64,000 bases of DNA from Mesorhizobium sp. NFR06. GTDB taxonomy: Bacteria; Pseudomonadota; Alphaproteobacteria; Rhizobiales; Rhizobiaceae. Numbering within the stretch: the first letter of the stretch is position 1; every line of letters starts with the position of its first letter. The stretch lies in assembly GCF_900115245.1 (NCBI RefSeq), contig NZ_FOVT01000001.1, positions 620,001 through 684,000 of the forward strand. Reading direction: 5' to 3'. A model generated the notes under the pieces. The model was given only the letters and a program-made list of their open reading frames with translations, did no database searches and was not told the origin of the DNA. Below are positions 47,000 through 55,932 of the stretch, one piece after another. A program made the position numbers and the translations under genes.

Positions 47000-47716
47000 A
47001 TGAATTTTTCGCTGTCGCGCGCAATGCTGATCGCCGAGGCCGACCTCGTCGGCATCGCCGGCGAGCGCGCTGTCTGCGACCGGCGCGGCGTGCTTTATTT
47101 TCCCGATCTGCGGTTGCTCGCCGTCTCCGACTTGCATCTGGAGAAAGGCTCTTCTTTCGCCAGGCGCGGCGCGCTGATCCCGCCCTACGACACCGGAGCC
47201 ACTCTGCTTCAGCTCCAGGCGGTGATTGCCGATTACCAGCCGCGGATCGTCGTCAGCCTGGGCGATTCCTTCCATGACGGCAGCGGCGCCGAGCGCATGC
47301 ACCAGAGCTTCCGCGGGCGCCTGGAGGCGATGATGGCCGGTCGCGACTGGTTTTGGGTCGCCGGCAACCACGACCCGGAAGCGCCCACCGACTTGCCCGG
47401 CGAGACGGTGCAGGAACTTGCCATTGGCTCGCTGGTCTTCCGCCACGAGCCGTCGAAGCTGCGGGTGGAGGGCGAGATTGCCGGCCATCTTCACCCCTGC
47501 GCGCGCATCGTCCAGCGCGGCCGCTCGGTCAGGCGGCGCTGCTTTGCCGGCGACGGCGGCCGCATGATCATGCCGGCCTTCGGCGCCTATACCGGCTCGC
47601 TCAACGTGCTCGACCGCGCCTATGCCGACCTGTTCCGCCTGGAAACGCTCGTGGCCTATATGCTGGGTGCGGAACGCATCTTCGCGATCTCTGGCTCGAT
47701 GCTGCGGCCGGGCTGA
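47000..47716 (+). CDS. pdeM: Ligase-associated metallophosphoesterase PdeM
   Basis: The 238-residue calcineurin-like phosphoesterase has the metal motifs in order: AVSDLHLEKGSSFARRG (Asp-x-His), VVSLGDSFHDG, WVAGNHDPE, and GHLHPCARI. These match PdeM, a nuclease or phosphodiesterase that travels with the Lhr-type helicase in bacterial DNA damage response clusters. Its exact substrate is not established. It starts 22 bases after the helicase stop, with GGAGAGGGG as ribosome site. Confidence 0.88.
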   Translation: MNFSLSRAMLIAEADLVGIAGERAVCDRRGVLYFPDLRLLAVSDLHLEKGSSFARRGALIPPYDTGATLLQLQAVIADYQPRIVVSLGDSFHDGSGAERMHQSFRGRLEAMMAGRDWFWVAGNHDPEAPTDLPGETVQELAIGSLVFRHEPSKLRVEGEIAGHLHPCARIVQRGRSVRRRCFAGDGGRMIMPAFGAYTGSLNVLDRAYADLFRLETLVAYMLGAERIFAISGSMLRPG

Positions 47717-47720
47717 GACG

Positions 47721-48659
47721 CTACTCTCGTCCATAGTAGAGCGTGACCGTATGCTTCGCCTCGGCGAAGAACAGCCAGCGTTCGACCAGCATGCCGGCGA
47801 ACTGCGCGCCAGCTGCAAGCACGGATGCGATTGCCCTCAAAGGCCATGGCAGGAAGAACACGCTCGCCAGCAGGATGGCAGGCACGGCAAAGGCCAGCGC
47901 CTGTGTGATCCGCCGCAGCTTGGCGCCGTGCTTGCGCGCGATGCGAAAACCCATTTCCTTGAGCAGGTAGTTTTCTTCCGTATGCGGCCATTCGATTGAA
48001 CGCACCGTGCCGCCAGCAAGTCCGGTCGCCGTGTTGGTCGTCGTCGGAATCTCCAGCCCGTCATTGTAGCGCCAGGTCGCAAGCTTCCAGCCCCAGCCGG
48101 CGAGCGTGGCAAGCAGCGCCCAGGTCAACACTGCCGTCGAACCCAATCTGAACCCCTGGAGCAAAGCGTTAGCGAGAACGCTTCCGGTCATCGCCGCGAA
48201 GATAAGGTAAGCCGGCAAAGTATAGCGGCTGTGCCATTGCGCGATCGGCTTCAGCGAAGCGTAGATCATGCCGGTCGTGCAGACTGTCACAACCGCGCCC
48301 GCCGCCGCCAGCAGGCCGGCGACCGCCACCCAGCCGCCGCTGCGGCCGAGAAGCACCCAGCCGATGCCGAACAGCCCGGCCGGGATGAAGGTCGCGACCG
48401 ACGCCACCCCTTCGCGCGATAGCCAGGAGCTGCGCCACTGCGAGAAGGCGCGCCAGGCCCGCTCGGGGCGGCCGAGATGGCCGGTGGAGGACAACAGGCC
48501 GGCCGCGATCAGGCCGAGCGCCAGCACCATGCCGATGAGCCCCAGCCAGAAATCGGCGTGGACGAAACCCAGTCCGCCAAGAACGCCAAGCAGCGCCAGC
48601 AGGCCGTAGCCGGCGCCGGTCGCGGTGGTGAAAAAAACAACGGAAAAGGCGGGATGCAT
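47721..48659 (-). CDS. soeC: DmsC-type membrane anchor subunit (SoeC-like)
   Basis: The 312-residue protein has about eight transmembrane helices and belongs to the DmsC anchor family: MHPAFSVVFFTTATGAGYGLLALLG at the start and LLSSTGHLGRPERAWRAFSQWRSSWLSREG, which is highly characteristic. It would bind quinone and the iron-sulfur subunit. It lies seven bases after the iron-sulfur gene and is the last gene of the molybdoenzyme operon. In sulfite dehydrogenase SoeABC the anchor is of this type. Confidence 0.85.
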   Translation of the reverse strand: MHPAFSVVFFTTATGAGYGLLALLGVLGGLGFVHADFWLGLIGMVLALGLIAAGLLSSTGHLGRPERAWRAFSQWRSSWLSREGVASVATFIPAGLFGIGWVLLGRSGGWVAVAGLLAAAGAVVTVCTTGMIYASLKPIAQWHSRYTLPAYLIFAAMTGSVLANALLQGFRLGSTAVLTWALLATLAGWGWKLATWRYNDGLEIPTTTNTATGLAGGTVRSIEWPHTEENYLLKEMGFRIARKHGAKLRRITQALAFAVPAILLASVFFLPWPLRAIASVLAAGAQFAGMLVERWLFFAEAKHTVTLYYGRE

Positions 48660-48665
48660 GATCGG

Positions 48666-49400
48666 CTAGTTCGAAAGCATGCGGTCGATCCAGCCAAGGA
48701 AACCGCCCTCGGCTCTGATCGGCTGCAGCGCCGGCGCGTCCACCTTCGCCGCGCGTTCGCTGCGGGCACGCGGCGGCAGATATTTGTTGGTCGGCTTGTA
48801 GCCGAGCTCCGGCATCAGATCGACGCCGCCCCGATCCGTCACGAGTTGCGAGATGGCGGAGGCCGGGTCGCCGAGATCGCCGAAATGCCGGGCGCTGGTC
48901 GGGCAGGCGGCCACACAGGCGGGCACGCGGTCCTCCGCAGCCAGATTGTCGTTGTAGATGCGGTCGACGCAGAGCGTGCATTTCTTCATCACGCCGACGT
49001 CGGTGTCGAACTCGCGCGCGCCATAGGGGCAGGCCCAGCTGCAGAGCTTGCAGCCGATGCATTTGTCCTCGTCGACCAGCACGATGCCGTCCGAGGCGCG
49101 CTTGTAGGAAGCGCCGGTCGGGCAGACGGTGACGCAGGCCGGCTGCTCGCAATGCAGGCAGGAGCGCGGGAAGTTTACCGTGCGGCCGCCCATCTCGGTC
49201 GTGTGCTCGTAACTGTGCACGCGGTTGAACCAGACACCGTCGACATGTCCGCCATAGGGGTCGATGTCGGTCAGCGGCGCCATGTGGCCGCCGGTGTTCC
49301 ACTCCTTGCAGGCGGTGACGCAGGCCTGGCAGCCGACGCAGGTGTCGAGATCGATGACGAGGCCGAGCTTCTTCTCGGTCCGGGCGGGAAGGCAGGTCAT
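48666..49400 (-). CDS. soeB: Four-cluster ferredoxin subunit (SoeB/DmsB-like)
   Basis: The 244-residue protein carries sixteen cysteines in four groups typical of DmsB-type electron transfer subunits: CVGCQACVTACKEW, CLHCEQPACVTVCPTGA, CIGCKLCSWACPYGA, and CTLC with ACVAACPTSA. It should hold four [4Fe-4S] clusters and carry electrons between the molybdenum subunit and the membrane anchor. ATG 49400 overlaps the molybdenum-subunit stop by four bases. The N-terminus has no signal, so the complex faces the cytoplasm. Confidence 0.9.
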   Translation of the reverse strand: MTCLPARTEKKLGLVIDLDTCVGCQACVTACKEWNTGGHMAPLTDIDPYGGHVDGVWFNRVHSYEHTTEMGGRTVNFPRSCLHCEQPACVTVCPTGASYKRASDGIVLVDEDKCIGCKLCSWACPYGAREFDTDVGVMKKCTLCVDRIYNDNLAAEDRVPACVAACPTSARHFGDLGDPASAISQLVTDRGGVDLMPELGYKPTNKYLPPRARSERAAKVDAPALQPIRAEGGFLGWIDRMLSN

Positions 49401-52327
49401 TCGGCGGCTTCCCTCTTCATGCGGAACGATGCTCCGAACCGCAGTATGTCCGGCGACGGCTTGAAATGCGGCGGCTGGGAAAAGCGCTCGAATTGCGGCT
49501 CGGTGAAGCCTGCCTCCTGCGGCGCGCATTTGACGATGCGCACGCGCACGTCGAACCATGCCGCCTGGCCGGTGACGGGATCGGAATTCGAATAGCGCTT
49601 ACCGCTGGCGTCCGCCGCTGTCCGGTCGCCGATGATGTGGTTGAGCAGGAAGCCGCGGTTGGATTCCGCCGCATCGTCCTTCAGGCCCCAGCCGCCGCGC
49701 CGCTTGCCGATCGCGTTCCAGGTCCAGACTGTGTCCGGGTTCACGCCGTCGATCAGCTTGATCTGGCCCTTCACCCGGCCGTTGATGCTTTCGATCCAAA
49801 CCCAGTCATCGTCGGCAAGGCCGAGCCTGGAGGCCGTTTCGCGGTGAATGAACAGCCGATTCTGGCTGGTGATCTGTCTCAGCCACGCATTCTGCGAGCC
49901 CCAGGAATGGTACATGTGCATCGGCCGCTGTGTCAGCGCATGCAGCGGATACTGGTCCAGATCGACGGTCTCTTCCTCGCAGGGCGCGTACCAGAACGGC
50001 AGCGGGTCCATATAAGCTTCGATGCGGCCGCGCTCGGCATCGGGCGGCTGAGCCGTCCCATGGCCTCGCGCGGCAAGCCTGAACCGCTGCATCGGCTCCG
50101 AGTAGAGCTGGAAGACGATGGGCTCGGCCTCGGGGATGAAACCCATCTCGACGGCGAAGTCGAGATAGGCGCGGTTGCCCATTTTGTAGTAGCGCTGGTC
50201 GTCGGAGAAATCGTGATGCCAGAAGCCGCCATTGTCGATGTAGCGCTGCAGCTGGTCGGGGTTGACGTCGCCCCTGCCGATCGCGCCTCCGTCCTTGCCA
50301 CGCCAGCCGGCAAGCGGGCCGATGCCGGGCGTGCGCTCATGGTTGACGATGTAGTCGGCATAGTCGCGGTATTTCGCCGAGCCGTCCTCGTCGACGAAAC
50401 CGGGCAGGCCGAGCCGCGCGCCGAGCTCGATCAGCACCGACTGGAACGGCCGCACGTCACGGTCCGGCTGCACCACCGGATGGCGGATGGCGTCACCCGG
50501 CCCGTCGGCATGGCTGATCGGCCGGTCGAGCAGGCTGATGCAGTCGTGCCGCTCGAGATAGGTCGTGTCGGGCAGCACCAGATCGGCAAAAGGCACGGTC
50601 TCGGAATAATAGGCGTCGGAGTAGATAATGAAGGGGATCCTGTAGGTGCCCGCCTCGTCCTTGTCGGCCAGCATGCGAACCGTCTCGACCGTATTCATCG
50701 AGGAGTTCCACGCCATGTTCGACATGTACATCATCAGCGTGTCGATCGGATAAGGATCGCCGGCCCAGGCGTTGCGGATGACTGAGTGCATCAGCCCGTG
50801 CGCGGCCAGGGGCGCTTCCCAGGAGTAGGCCTTGTCGATGCGGGTGGGCTTGCCGGCCTCGTCGACGAGAAGATCGTCCGGTCCGCAAACAAAGCCGAGT
50901 GGCATGCCGTCGAGCGGCGTCATCGGGCGGACGTCCTTGCCGGCAGGCTTTGGACCCGGCGGCGCCGAGCGCGGGTAGGGCGGCTTGAAGCGAAAGCCGC
51001 CGGGCACGTCGACGGTGCCGAGCAGGACCTGCAACAGATGGATGGCGCGGCAGGTATGGAAGCCGTTCGAATGGGCCGAGATGCCGCGCATGGCATGCAT
51101 GGACACCGGCCGGCCCTTCATCGTCTCGTGCCGGCGGCCAGCCCAATCCGTCCAGGCAATCGGCAGCTCGATCGTCTGCTCGAAGGCGACATGCGCCAGC
51201 TCCGCCGCGATCCGCCGGATCGTGTCGGCGTCGACACCGCAGCGCGTTGCGACGGCGTCCGGCGAATGGCTGTCGTCAAGGTATCGCTCGGCGATAAGCT
51301 GGAACACCGGCGTGCAGCGGCGGCCGTTTACCGTGTAGGTGCCGCTCAATGCTGGTCTGGCATCCGGGTCCGTTGCGTTGACGGGGACCTTCGCCACCCT
51401 GTCCCAGGCCAGCGGATTGCCGTCGCCATCGCGAACGAACAACCCGTCATCGGCGGACCCCGGCTCCTGCATGACGAGCACCGGCGCGTTGGTGTAGCGA
51501 AGCAGATAGTCGAGATCGACGCGGCCGGCCTTCAGCAATTCGTGGATGAGGGCCAGCACGAACAGGCCGTCGGTGCCGGGACGGATGCCGATCCAGTCGT
51601 CGGCGATGGCGTTGTAGCCGGTGCGGCAGGGGTTGATCGAGACCACCTTGGCGCCGCGCGCCTTGAGCTTGCCGAGACCGATCTTGATCGGATTGGAATC
51701 ATGGTCCTCGGCGACGCCGAACAACATGAAGTATTTTGTGTTGTCCCAATCGGGCTCGCCGAATTCCCAGAACGAGCCGCCGATCGTGTAGAGCCCGCCG
51801 GCCGCCATGTTGACCGAGCAGAAGCCGCCATGCGCGGCGAAATTGGGCGTGCCGAACTTCGATGCCCACCAGCCGGTCAGCGACTGCGACTGGTCGCGGC
51901 CGGTGAAGAAGGCGAGTTTCCTCGGGTCGGTGCGGCGGATCGCCGACAGCCGCTCCGTGGCGATGGACAGCGCCTCGTCCCACTCGATCTCGCGGAACTC
52001 GCCTGAACCGCGCGGGCCTGTGCGAAGCAGCGGCTTCTTCAGCCGCGCCGGGCTGTAATGCTGCATGATGCCGGCGCTGCCCTTGCCGCAGATCACGCCG
52101 CGATTGACCGGATGGTCCTTATTGCCGTTGATGTAGCGCACCTTGCCGTCCTTGATGTGGACGTCGATGCCGCAGCGGCAGGCGCACATGTAGCAGGTGG
52201 TCTTGGCGATGCGGTCGAAGACGCTTGGTGAGGTCTCGACGCCGTCGCCCTCGTTGGGCGCTCGGCTGTCGGCCAGTGGCCGTTGCGAAGGTGCGGAATT
52301 GGCGCCGCGCGGCGCGGCCCTGCTCAT
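49397..52327 (-). CDS. soeA: Molybdopterin oxidoreductase catalytic subunit, probable sulfite dehydrogenase SoeA
   Basis: The 976-residue protein belongs to the DMSO reductase superfamily. A [4Fe-4S] site is formed by C45-x2-C48-x3-C52-x27-C80. The likely molybdenum ligand is C170 in AHGGFCSVNMAAGG, so it is the cysteine-ligated type. The C-terminal molybdopterin dinucleotide domain (LTQRPMHMYHSWGSQNAWL) is complete. There is no twin-arginine signal, so it should work in the cytoplasm. Length, cytoplasmic location and the DmsB/DmsC-type partners match SoeABC, which oxidises sulfite to sulfate and feeds the quinone pool. Other DMSO-reductase-family substrates cannot be excluded. It is divergent from a LysR gene. 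Confidence 0.78.
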   Translation of the reverse strand: MSRAAPRGANSAPSQRPLADSRAPNEGDGVETSPSVFDRIAKTTCYMCACRCGIDVHIKDGKVRYINGNKDHPVNRGVICGKGSAGIMQHYSPARLKKPLLRTGPRGSGEFREIEWDEALSIATERLSAIRRTDPRKLAFFTGRDQSQSLTGWWASKFGTPNFAAHGGFCSVNMAAGGLYTIGGSFWEFGEPDWDNTKYFMLFGVAEDHDSNPIKIGLGKLKARGAKVVSINPCRTGYNAIADDWIGIRPGTDGLFVLALIHELLKAGRVDLDYLLRYTNAPVLVMQEPGSADDGLFVRDGDGNPLAWDRVAKVPVNATDPDARPALSGTYTVNGRRCTPVFQLIAERYLDDSHSPDAVATRCGVDADTIRRIAAELAHVAFEQTIELPIAWTDWAGRRHETMKGRPVSMHAMRGISAHSNGFHTCRAIHLLQVLLGTVDVPGGFRFKPPYPRSAPPGPKPAGKDVRPMTPLDGMPLGFVCGPDDLLVDEAGKPTRIDKAYSWEAPLAAHGLMHSVIRNAWAGDPYPIDTLMMYMSNMAWNSSMNTVETVRMLADKDEAGTYRIPFIIYSDAYYSETVPFADLVLPDTTYLERHDCISLLDRPISHADGPGDAIRHPVVQPDRDVRPFQSVLIELGARLGLPGFVDEDGSAKYRDYADYIVNHERTPGIGPLAGWRGKDGGAIGRGDVNPDQLQRYIDNGGFWHHDFSDDQRYYKMGNRAYLDFAVEMGFIPEAEPIVFQLYSEPMQRFRLAARGHGTAQPPDAERGRIEAYMDPLPFWYAPCEEETVDLDQYPLHALTQRPMHMYHSWGSQNAWLRQITSQNRLFIHRETASRLGLADDDWVWIESINGRVKGQIKLIDGVNPDTVWTWNAIGKRRGGWGLKDDAAESNRGFLLNHIIGDRTAADASGKRYSNSDPVTGQAAWFDVRVRIVKCAPQEAGFTEPQFERFSQPPHFKPSPDILRFGASFRMKREAAE

Positions 52328-52482
52328 GATCCGCGAACGCTTTCGCCGCCCGCCATCTTGGCTTTTGTCTTCGGTCCCGGGCCGCGCATGTAATGAAGTT
52401 CCGGGTGATAGCGCTCACCGGTGAGCTGCCGCTTTAGTCGGCGGCTCCAATGCGCGAACAGGGATTTGAAGCGCCCCACCAT
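52324..52482 (-). CDS. Possible small basic protein upstream of soeA
   Basis: An open frame of 52 codons (from ATG 52482) ends in a TGA that overlaps the soeA start as ATGA. The predicted product MVGRFKSLFAHWSRRLKRQL plus GERYHPELHYMRGPGPKTKAKMAGG is strongly basic. AAGAG lies about eight bases upstream of the ATG; an in-frame TTG at 52509 would add nine residues. The overlap suggests translational coupling with soeA. I do not recognise a family. It could be a small assembly factor or only a leader peptide, and it could be chance in this GC-rich DNA. Confidence 0.4.
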   Translation of the reverse strand: MVGRFKSLFAHWSRRLKRQLTGERYHPELHYMRGPGPKTKAKMAGGESVRGS

Positions 52483-52559
52483 TTCCAACTCTTGGTGTAT
52501 GACGGCCAATTTTTTCCAACTTCAGGCAAAAACTTAGAACAAAGCAATTGATCCGTCTA

Positions 52560-52574
52560 ACAAGCAGCTCTTGT
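52560..52574. promoter_or_regulatory. Inverted repeat between the soe operon and the LysR gene
   Basis: ACAAG and CTTGT form five-base arms around CAGCT, 33 bases upstream of the LysR start and within the divergent promoter region. It is a weak candidate for the LysR binding site. The region 52483-52606 is AT-rich (ATTTTTTCC, AAAAACTTAG), as expected for divergent promoters. Confidence 0.3.
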
Positions 52575-52606
52575 AATTCCGATCGATTTTGCTTCTTAGT
52601 TGTGTC

Positions 52607-53494
52607 ATGACCCTCGATCAGTTGCGCATCTTCGTCGCCGTCGCCGAACATGGCCATATGACCAGGGCCGCGGAGCGGCTCGGCATCTCGCAATCGGCCG
52701 CGTCAGCCGCCATCCGCGCGCTTGAAAGCATGCACGGCGTGCGTCTGTTCAACCGGGTCGGCCGCAACATCGAATTGGCTCAGACCGGCCACCGGTTCCT
52801 GCCGGAGGCGAAGGCTGTCCTGGACCGCGCCGCGGCTGCCCGCGGCGTGCTGGAAGACGTCTCGCAAACCGTCGCCGGCAGCCTGTCGATCGCTGCCAGC
52901 CAGACGATCGCCAGCTACTGGCTGCCGCGGCGCCTGGCCTCGTTCCACGAAGCCTATCCTGCCGTGAAACTGAGCGTGACGATCGGTAATACGAGGCAGG
53001 TCGAGACCAATGTGCTGGACGGCCGCGCCGATTTCGGCCTGGTCGAGGGCCGCACCGAGTCCGACATCCTGCGCCGCGCCACGGTCGACGAGGACCGCCC
53101 GATGCTGGTGGTGGCGCGTTCGCATCCGGAAATTCCCATGACGCGAGCGGGAAATCTCGACATCAGGGCGTTGCGCTGGATCATCAGGGAAGGCGGGTCG
53201 GGCACGCGCGAGGCGCTGGAGGATTTCGCGCACAGTCAGGGTGTGCCGCCGGCGGAGCTGCAGATATTCCTGGTCCTGCCCAGCAACGAGGCCGTGCGTC
53301 AGGCGGTCGAGGCCGGCGCGGGGGCGACGATCATCTCCGAACTCGTGGTCGCGCGCTCCCTGGCGGAGGGCAGCCTCAGGGCCGTGCCGGTCGAATTGCC
53401 GAAGCGCGACTTCGCCATGATCACCCACCGCGACCGTCAGGCGAGCCTCGCCCAGATGGCGCTGAAGGCGCATCTGGGTGGAAAGACCGGCTGA
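52607..53494 (+). CDS. LysR-family regulator, probably of the soe operon
   Basis: The 295-residue protein has the LysR DNA-binding domain (MTLDQLRIFVAVAEHGHMTRAAERLGISQSAASAAIRALES) and an effector domain (about residues 90-290) with GSLSIAASQTIASYWLPRRLASFHEAYPAVKLSV. It resembles the CbbR/CysB-like branch in overall pattern. I chose ATG 52607 because the six upstream residues are not LysR-like. Its divergent place next to the SoeABC-like operon suggests that it senses a sulfur compound or redox state; the ligand is unknown. Confidence 0.88.
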   Translation: MTLDQLRIFVAVAEHGHMTRAAERLGISQSAASAAIRALESMHGVRLFNRVGRNIELAQTGHRFLPEAKAVLDRAAAARGVLEDVSQTVAGSLSIAASQTIASYWLPRRLASFHEAYPAVKLSVTIGNTRQVETNVLDGRADFGLVEGRTESDILRRATVDEDRPMLVVARSHPEIPMTRAGNLDIRALRWIIREGGSGTREALEDFAHSQGVPPAELQIFLVLPSNEAVRQAVEAGAGATIISELVVARSLAEGSLRAVPVELPKRDFAMITHRDRQASLAQMALKAHLGGKTG

Positions 53495-53556
53495 GCCCGG
53501 GCGGTATCAGGATGAGGATCATCGCAAACGCTCGCGATTGGCCGAAGCCCTCGGAA

Positions 53557-53619
53557 CTTCGTCATCCTCGGGTCTGCGCCGCGTCGCTTCGCTCCTTGCT
53601 TCGCCCGTGGATGACGAAG
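53557..53619. repeat. Inverted repeat element (family F) after the LysR gene
   Basis: CTTCGTCATCC (53557-53567) and GGATGACGAAG (53609-53619) form perfect 11-base arms around about 40 bases of GC-rich sequence with its own dyads (GAAGC/GCTTC-like). It sits in the 201-base gap between the LysR gene and the convergent Hsp70 gene, so it could also act as a bidirectional transcript end. No T-run is present. Confidence 0.55.
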
Positions 53620-53695
53620 AGACGGGCGTTTTGGCCAATCTCCCAGGCACGCCGCGTGATACCGGATGCCAGCTAAACTTGCTGCAAAGCTCGCC

Positions 53696-54952
53696 TCACG
53701 CGTATTTGCGCTGCGCGTCGAGCGCCAGGCCGAGGCCGACCGAGCCGAACATGTCGCCTTCTATGACGGAGGCTTGCGGCACCAGCGAAAGGATCTCCCG
53801 CTTCGCCAGCGGGATGGCGGTCGAGCCGCCGGTGAGGAACACGGCGGTGATAGCCGAGGCAGCAACCCCGGCCTCGGCGATCGTCCGTTTGACGGTTGCG
53901 GCCACGCGTTCGATGTGGCCGCTGATCGTCTTATCCAGGCCGGCGCGCGTGATCTCCGCCGCGAAGCGCGCGCCGGGCAGCGATACCTTGACCTCCGCCG
54001 CGGGCTGGTCGGTGAGCGCGATCTTGGCCCTTTCGACCAGTCCAGCCAGCGCATGGCCGTAGCGGTGCTCGACGACATGGATGAAGCGATCGACGAGGTC
54101 GGCGCGCTCGGCCTCGTAGCGGATCTGTCTGAGATCCGTCATCGCCCGGGCGGTGTAGACGAGGTTGATGCGCTGCCAGGTCGCCAGGTCGACGAAATAG
54201 GCCGCCGGCAGGTTTCGCTTGTGGTCCTTGGTCCGTGTCAGATAGCCGAGCTCGGGCATGATATGGGCGATGCTGAGCAGGCGGTCGAAATCGGTGCCGC
54301 CGATATGAACACCCCGGTTGGCGAGGATATCGGCCTTGCGATCGGTCGAACGGGCACGCTCCGGCGAGACCCGCACCACCGAGAAGTCGGACGTGCCGCC
54401 GCCCATGTCGACGATCAGCGCCAGCTCCTCGCGGGTGACCTTCTGCTCGTAGTCGAGAGCCGCCGCGATCGGCTCGAACTGGAAAGCGATGTGCTTGAAG
54501 CCTTGGGCGTGCGCCGCCTTCTCCAATTCGCCCTGCGCCTTCGCATCGGCCGCCGTGTCGTCGTCGACGAACTGCACCGGCCGGCCGAGCACGACGTTCT
54601 CGACCGGACCGCCGGCGTCTTCCTCAAGACGCTTCTTGAGGTGGGCGATGAACAACCCGATGATGTCGATGAAGCCGATCTGGCGCGCCTTGATGCGCGT
54701 CTTTTCGTTGGCAAGCGAACTGCCGAGCACGCTCTTCAGCGAGCGCATAAGCCGGCCCTCGATGCTGTCGGCATAGTCGCTGATCGCGCGCCGGCCGAAA
54801 TAGGTGTAGCCGTCCTCGAAGTTGAAGAAGACGGCGCTCGGCAGGGTCGGCTGCTCGCCTTCCAGCGCTATCAGTCGCGCACGGTCGTTGCGGATAACGC
54901 CCACCGTGGAGTTGGACGTGCCGAAATCGATGCCGCCGAATGCTGATTGCAT
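53696..54952 (-). CDS. Short Hsp70-family protein (YegD-like)
   Basis: The 418-residue protein has the actin-like ATPase fold of Hsp70: phosphate 1 loop GGIDFGTSNSTVGVI, phosphate 2 loop LALIVDMGGGTSDFSVVRV and the adenosine motif AVFLTGGSTAIPLAKREI. It ends soon after the nucleotide-binding domain and lacks the substrate-binding beta domain and lid. It resembles E. coli YegD in length and organisation. Its client is unknown. It lies between the LysR gene and the TIGR02186 gene. Confidence 0.9.
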   Translation of the reverse strand: MQSAFGGIDFGTSNSTVGVIRNDRARLIALEGEQPTLPSAVFFNFEDGYTYFGRRAISDYADSIEGRLMRSLKSVLGSSLANEKTRIKARQIGFIDIIGLFIAHLKKRLEEDAGGPVENVVLGRPVQFVDDDTAADAKAQGELEKAAHAQGFKHIAFQFEPIAAALDYEQKVTREELALIVDMGGGTSDFSVVRVSPERARSTDRKADILANRGVHIGGTDFDRLLSIAHIMPELGYLTRTKDHKRNLPAAYFVDLATWQRINLVYTARAMTDLRQIRYEAERADLVDRFIHVVEHRYGHALAGLVERAKIALTDQPAAEVKVSLPGARFAAEITRAGLDKTISGHIERVAATVKRTIAEAGVAASAITAVFLTGGSTAIPLAKREILSLVPQASVIEGDMFGSVGLGLALDAQRKYA

Positions 54953-55140
54953 CGCAGCCTCCTATGATTTGGTTCATGGTGGCAGGCCGGCGCATTGCGC
55001 GCCGTCATCCGGACCGCTCTATCGAAATTGAATGTGTGCTTGTCCCGAGGGCTGGGAGGCGGCGATTTATCGCAAAACCGGGAAAAGGGAAACCCCTCTT
55101 TTCACTGGAGAGCGGGTCTTCCCGCTTTTCCAGACGCGCA

Positions 55141-55932
55141 TCAATCCTTGCGGAAGATGAGCCGGCCCAGCCAACCGGTCAGCATCGCGAGCGATACGGC
55201 GAACACGCCATAGAGAAACGAATAGTCGTGCGCGACGCGGAAGATCGACTGCTCGAACCCCGACTTGCGGATTTCGAGCTGGGCCGAGCTTTCCTTGACG
55301 AACATGCCGCTCTTGAACAGGAACGCGCGGGCTTTATGGGTTCCAACCGGAACGTTGGGCGCCAGCCGCACGGTGGCGCGAAACAGGTTCTGCGACAGGA
55401 ACTGCACGCCGCCGACATTCTCGCTGTAGAGGCCGGTCGCCGCCTTGCGATCGCGCAGCGCGGCGGTGAATTCCTCGATGGTTGCCGGGCTGTCGGTCTC
55501 GTCGGCGGGCTTCATATAGAGGTTCTTCGCGCCGAGCGAGAGCTGCTTGTATTTGCTGGGCTCCGCGATGTCCTGCAACGGCCGCGTCGTGGCGACGGAA
55601 TAGGACACCGGCACGTTCTCGAACGTCTCGGACTCCAGGTTGATCCAGACGCCGAGCACCCGGTCTTTACGCCGGACGACGACCGGCCGCGGCGGGCCCT
55701 CGAGCACGACGATCACGTCGTAGCGTCCCTGGCGCGCAATCAGCGGATCGGGGTTTTCCAGCGATCCGAAGATCGTCAGGTCGGCGCCGGAGAAGCCGGC
55801 GGTGATGGAAATGGCGTCGGTCGACAGGCCGATCTGGATGCTTTCGACCGGTGGTGTTTGCGACATCGCCGGGGTAAGGGCAAAGAGCATCGACAACGAG
55901 ACGGCGGCTGCAAATGCTCTCAATGCCGCCAT
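55141..55932 (-). CDS. TIGR02186-family membrane-anchored protein
   Basis: The 263-residue protein has a signal peptide (LRAFAAAVSLSMLFALTPAMSQ) and a periplasmic beta-rich domain (SIQIGLSTDAISITAGFSGADLTIFGSLEN). A single C-terminal transmembrane helix (FLYGVFAVSLAMLTGWLGRLIF) follows. This matches an alphaproteobacterial transmembrane family that usually sits beside a TauE/SafE permease, as here. Its start overlaps the permease stop by one base (TGATG), so the pair is co-translated. Molecular role unknown; a partner of the permease is likely. Confidence 0.85.
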   Translation of the reverse strand: MAALRAFAAAVSLSMLFALTPAMSQTPPVESIQIGLSTDAISITAGFSGADLTIFGSLENPDPLIARQGRYDVIVVLEGPPRPVVVRRKDRVLGVWINLESETFENVPVSYSVATTRPLQDIAEPSKYKQLSLGAKNLYMKPADETDSPATIEEFTAALRDRKAATGLYSENVGGVQFLSQNLFRATVRLAPNVPVGTHKARAFLFKSGMFVKESSAQLEIRKSGFEQSIFRVAHDYSFLYGVFAVSLAMLTGWLGRLIFRKD

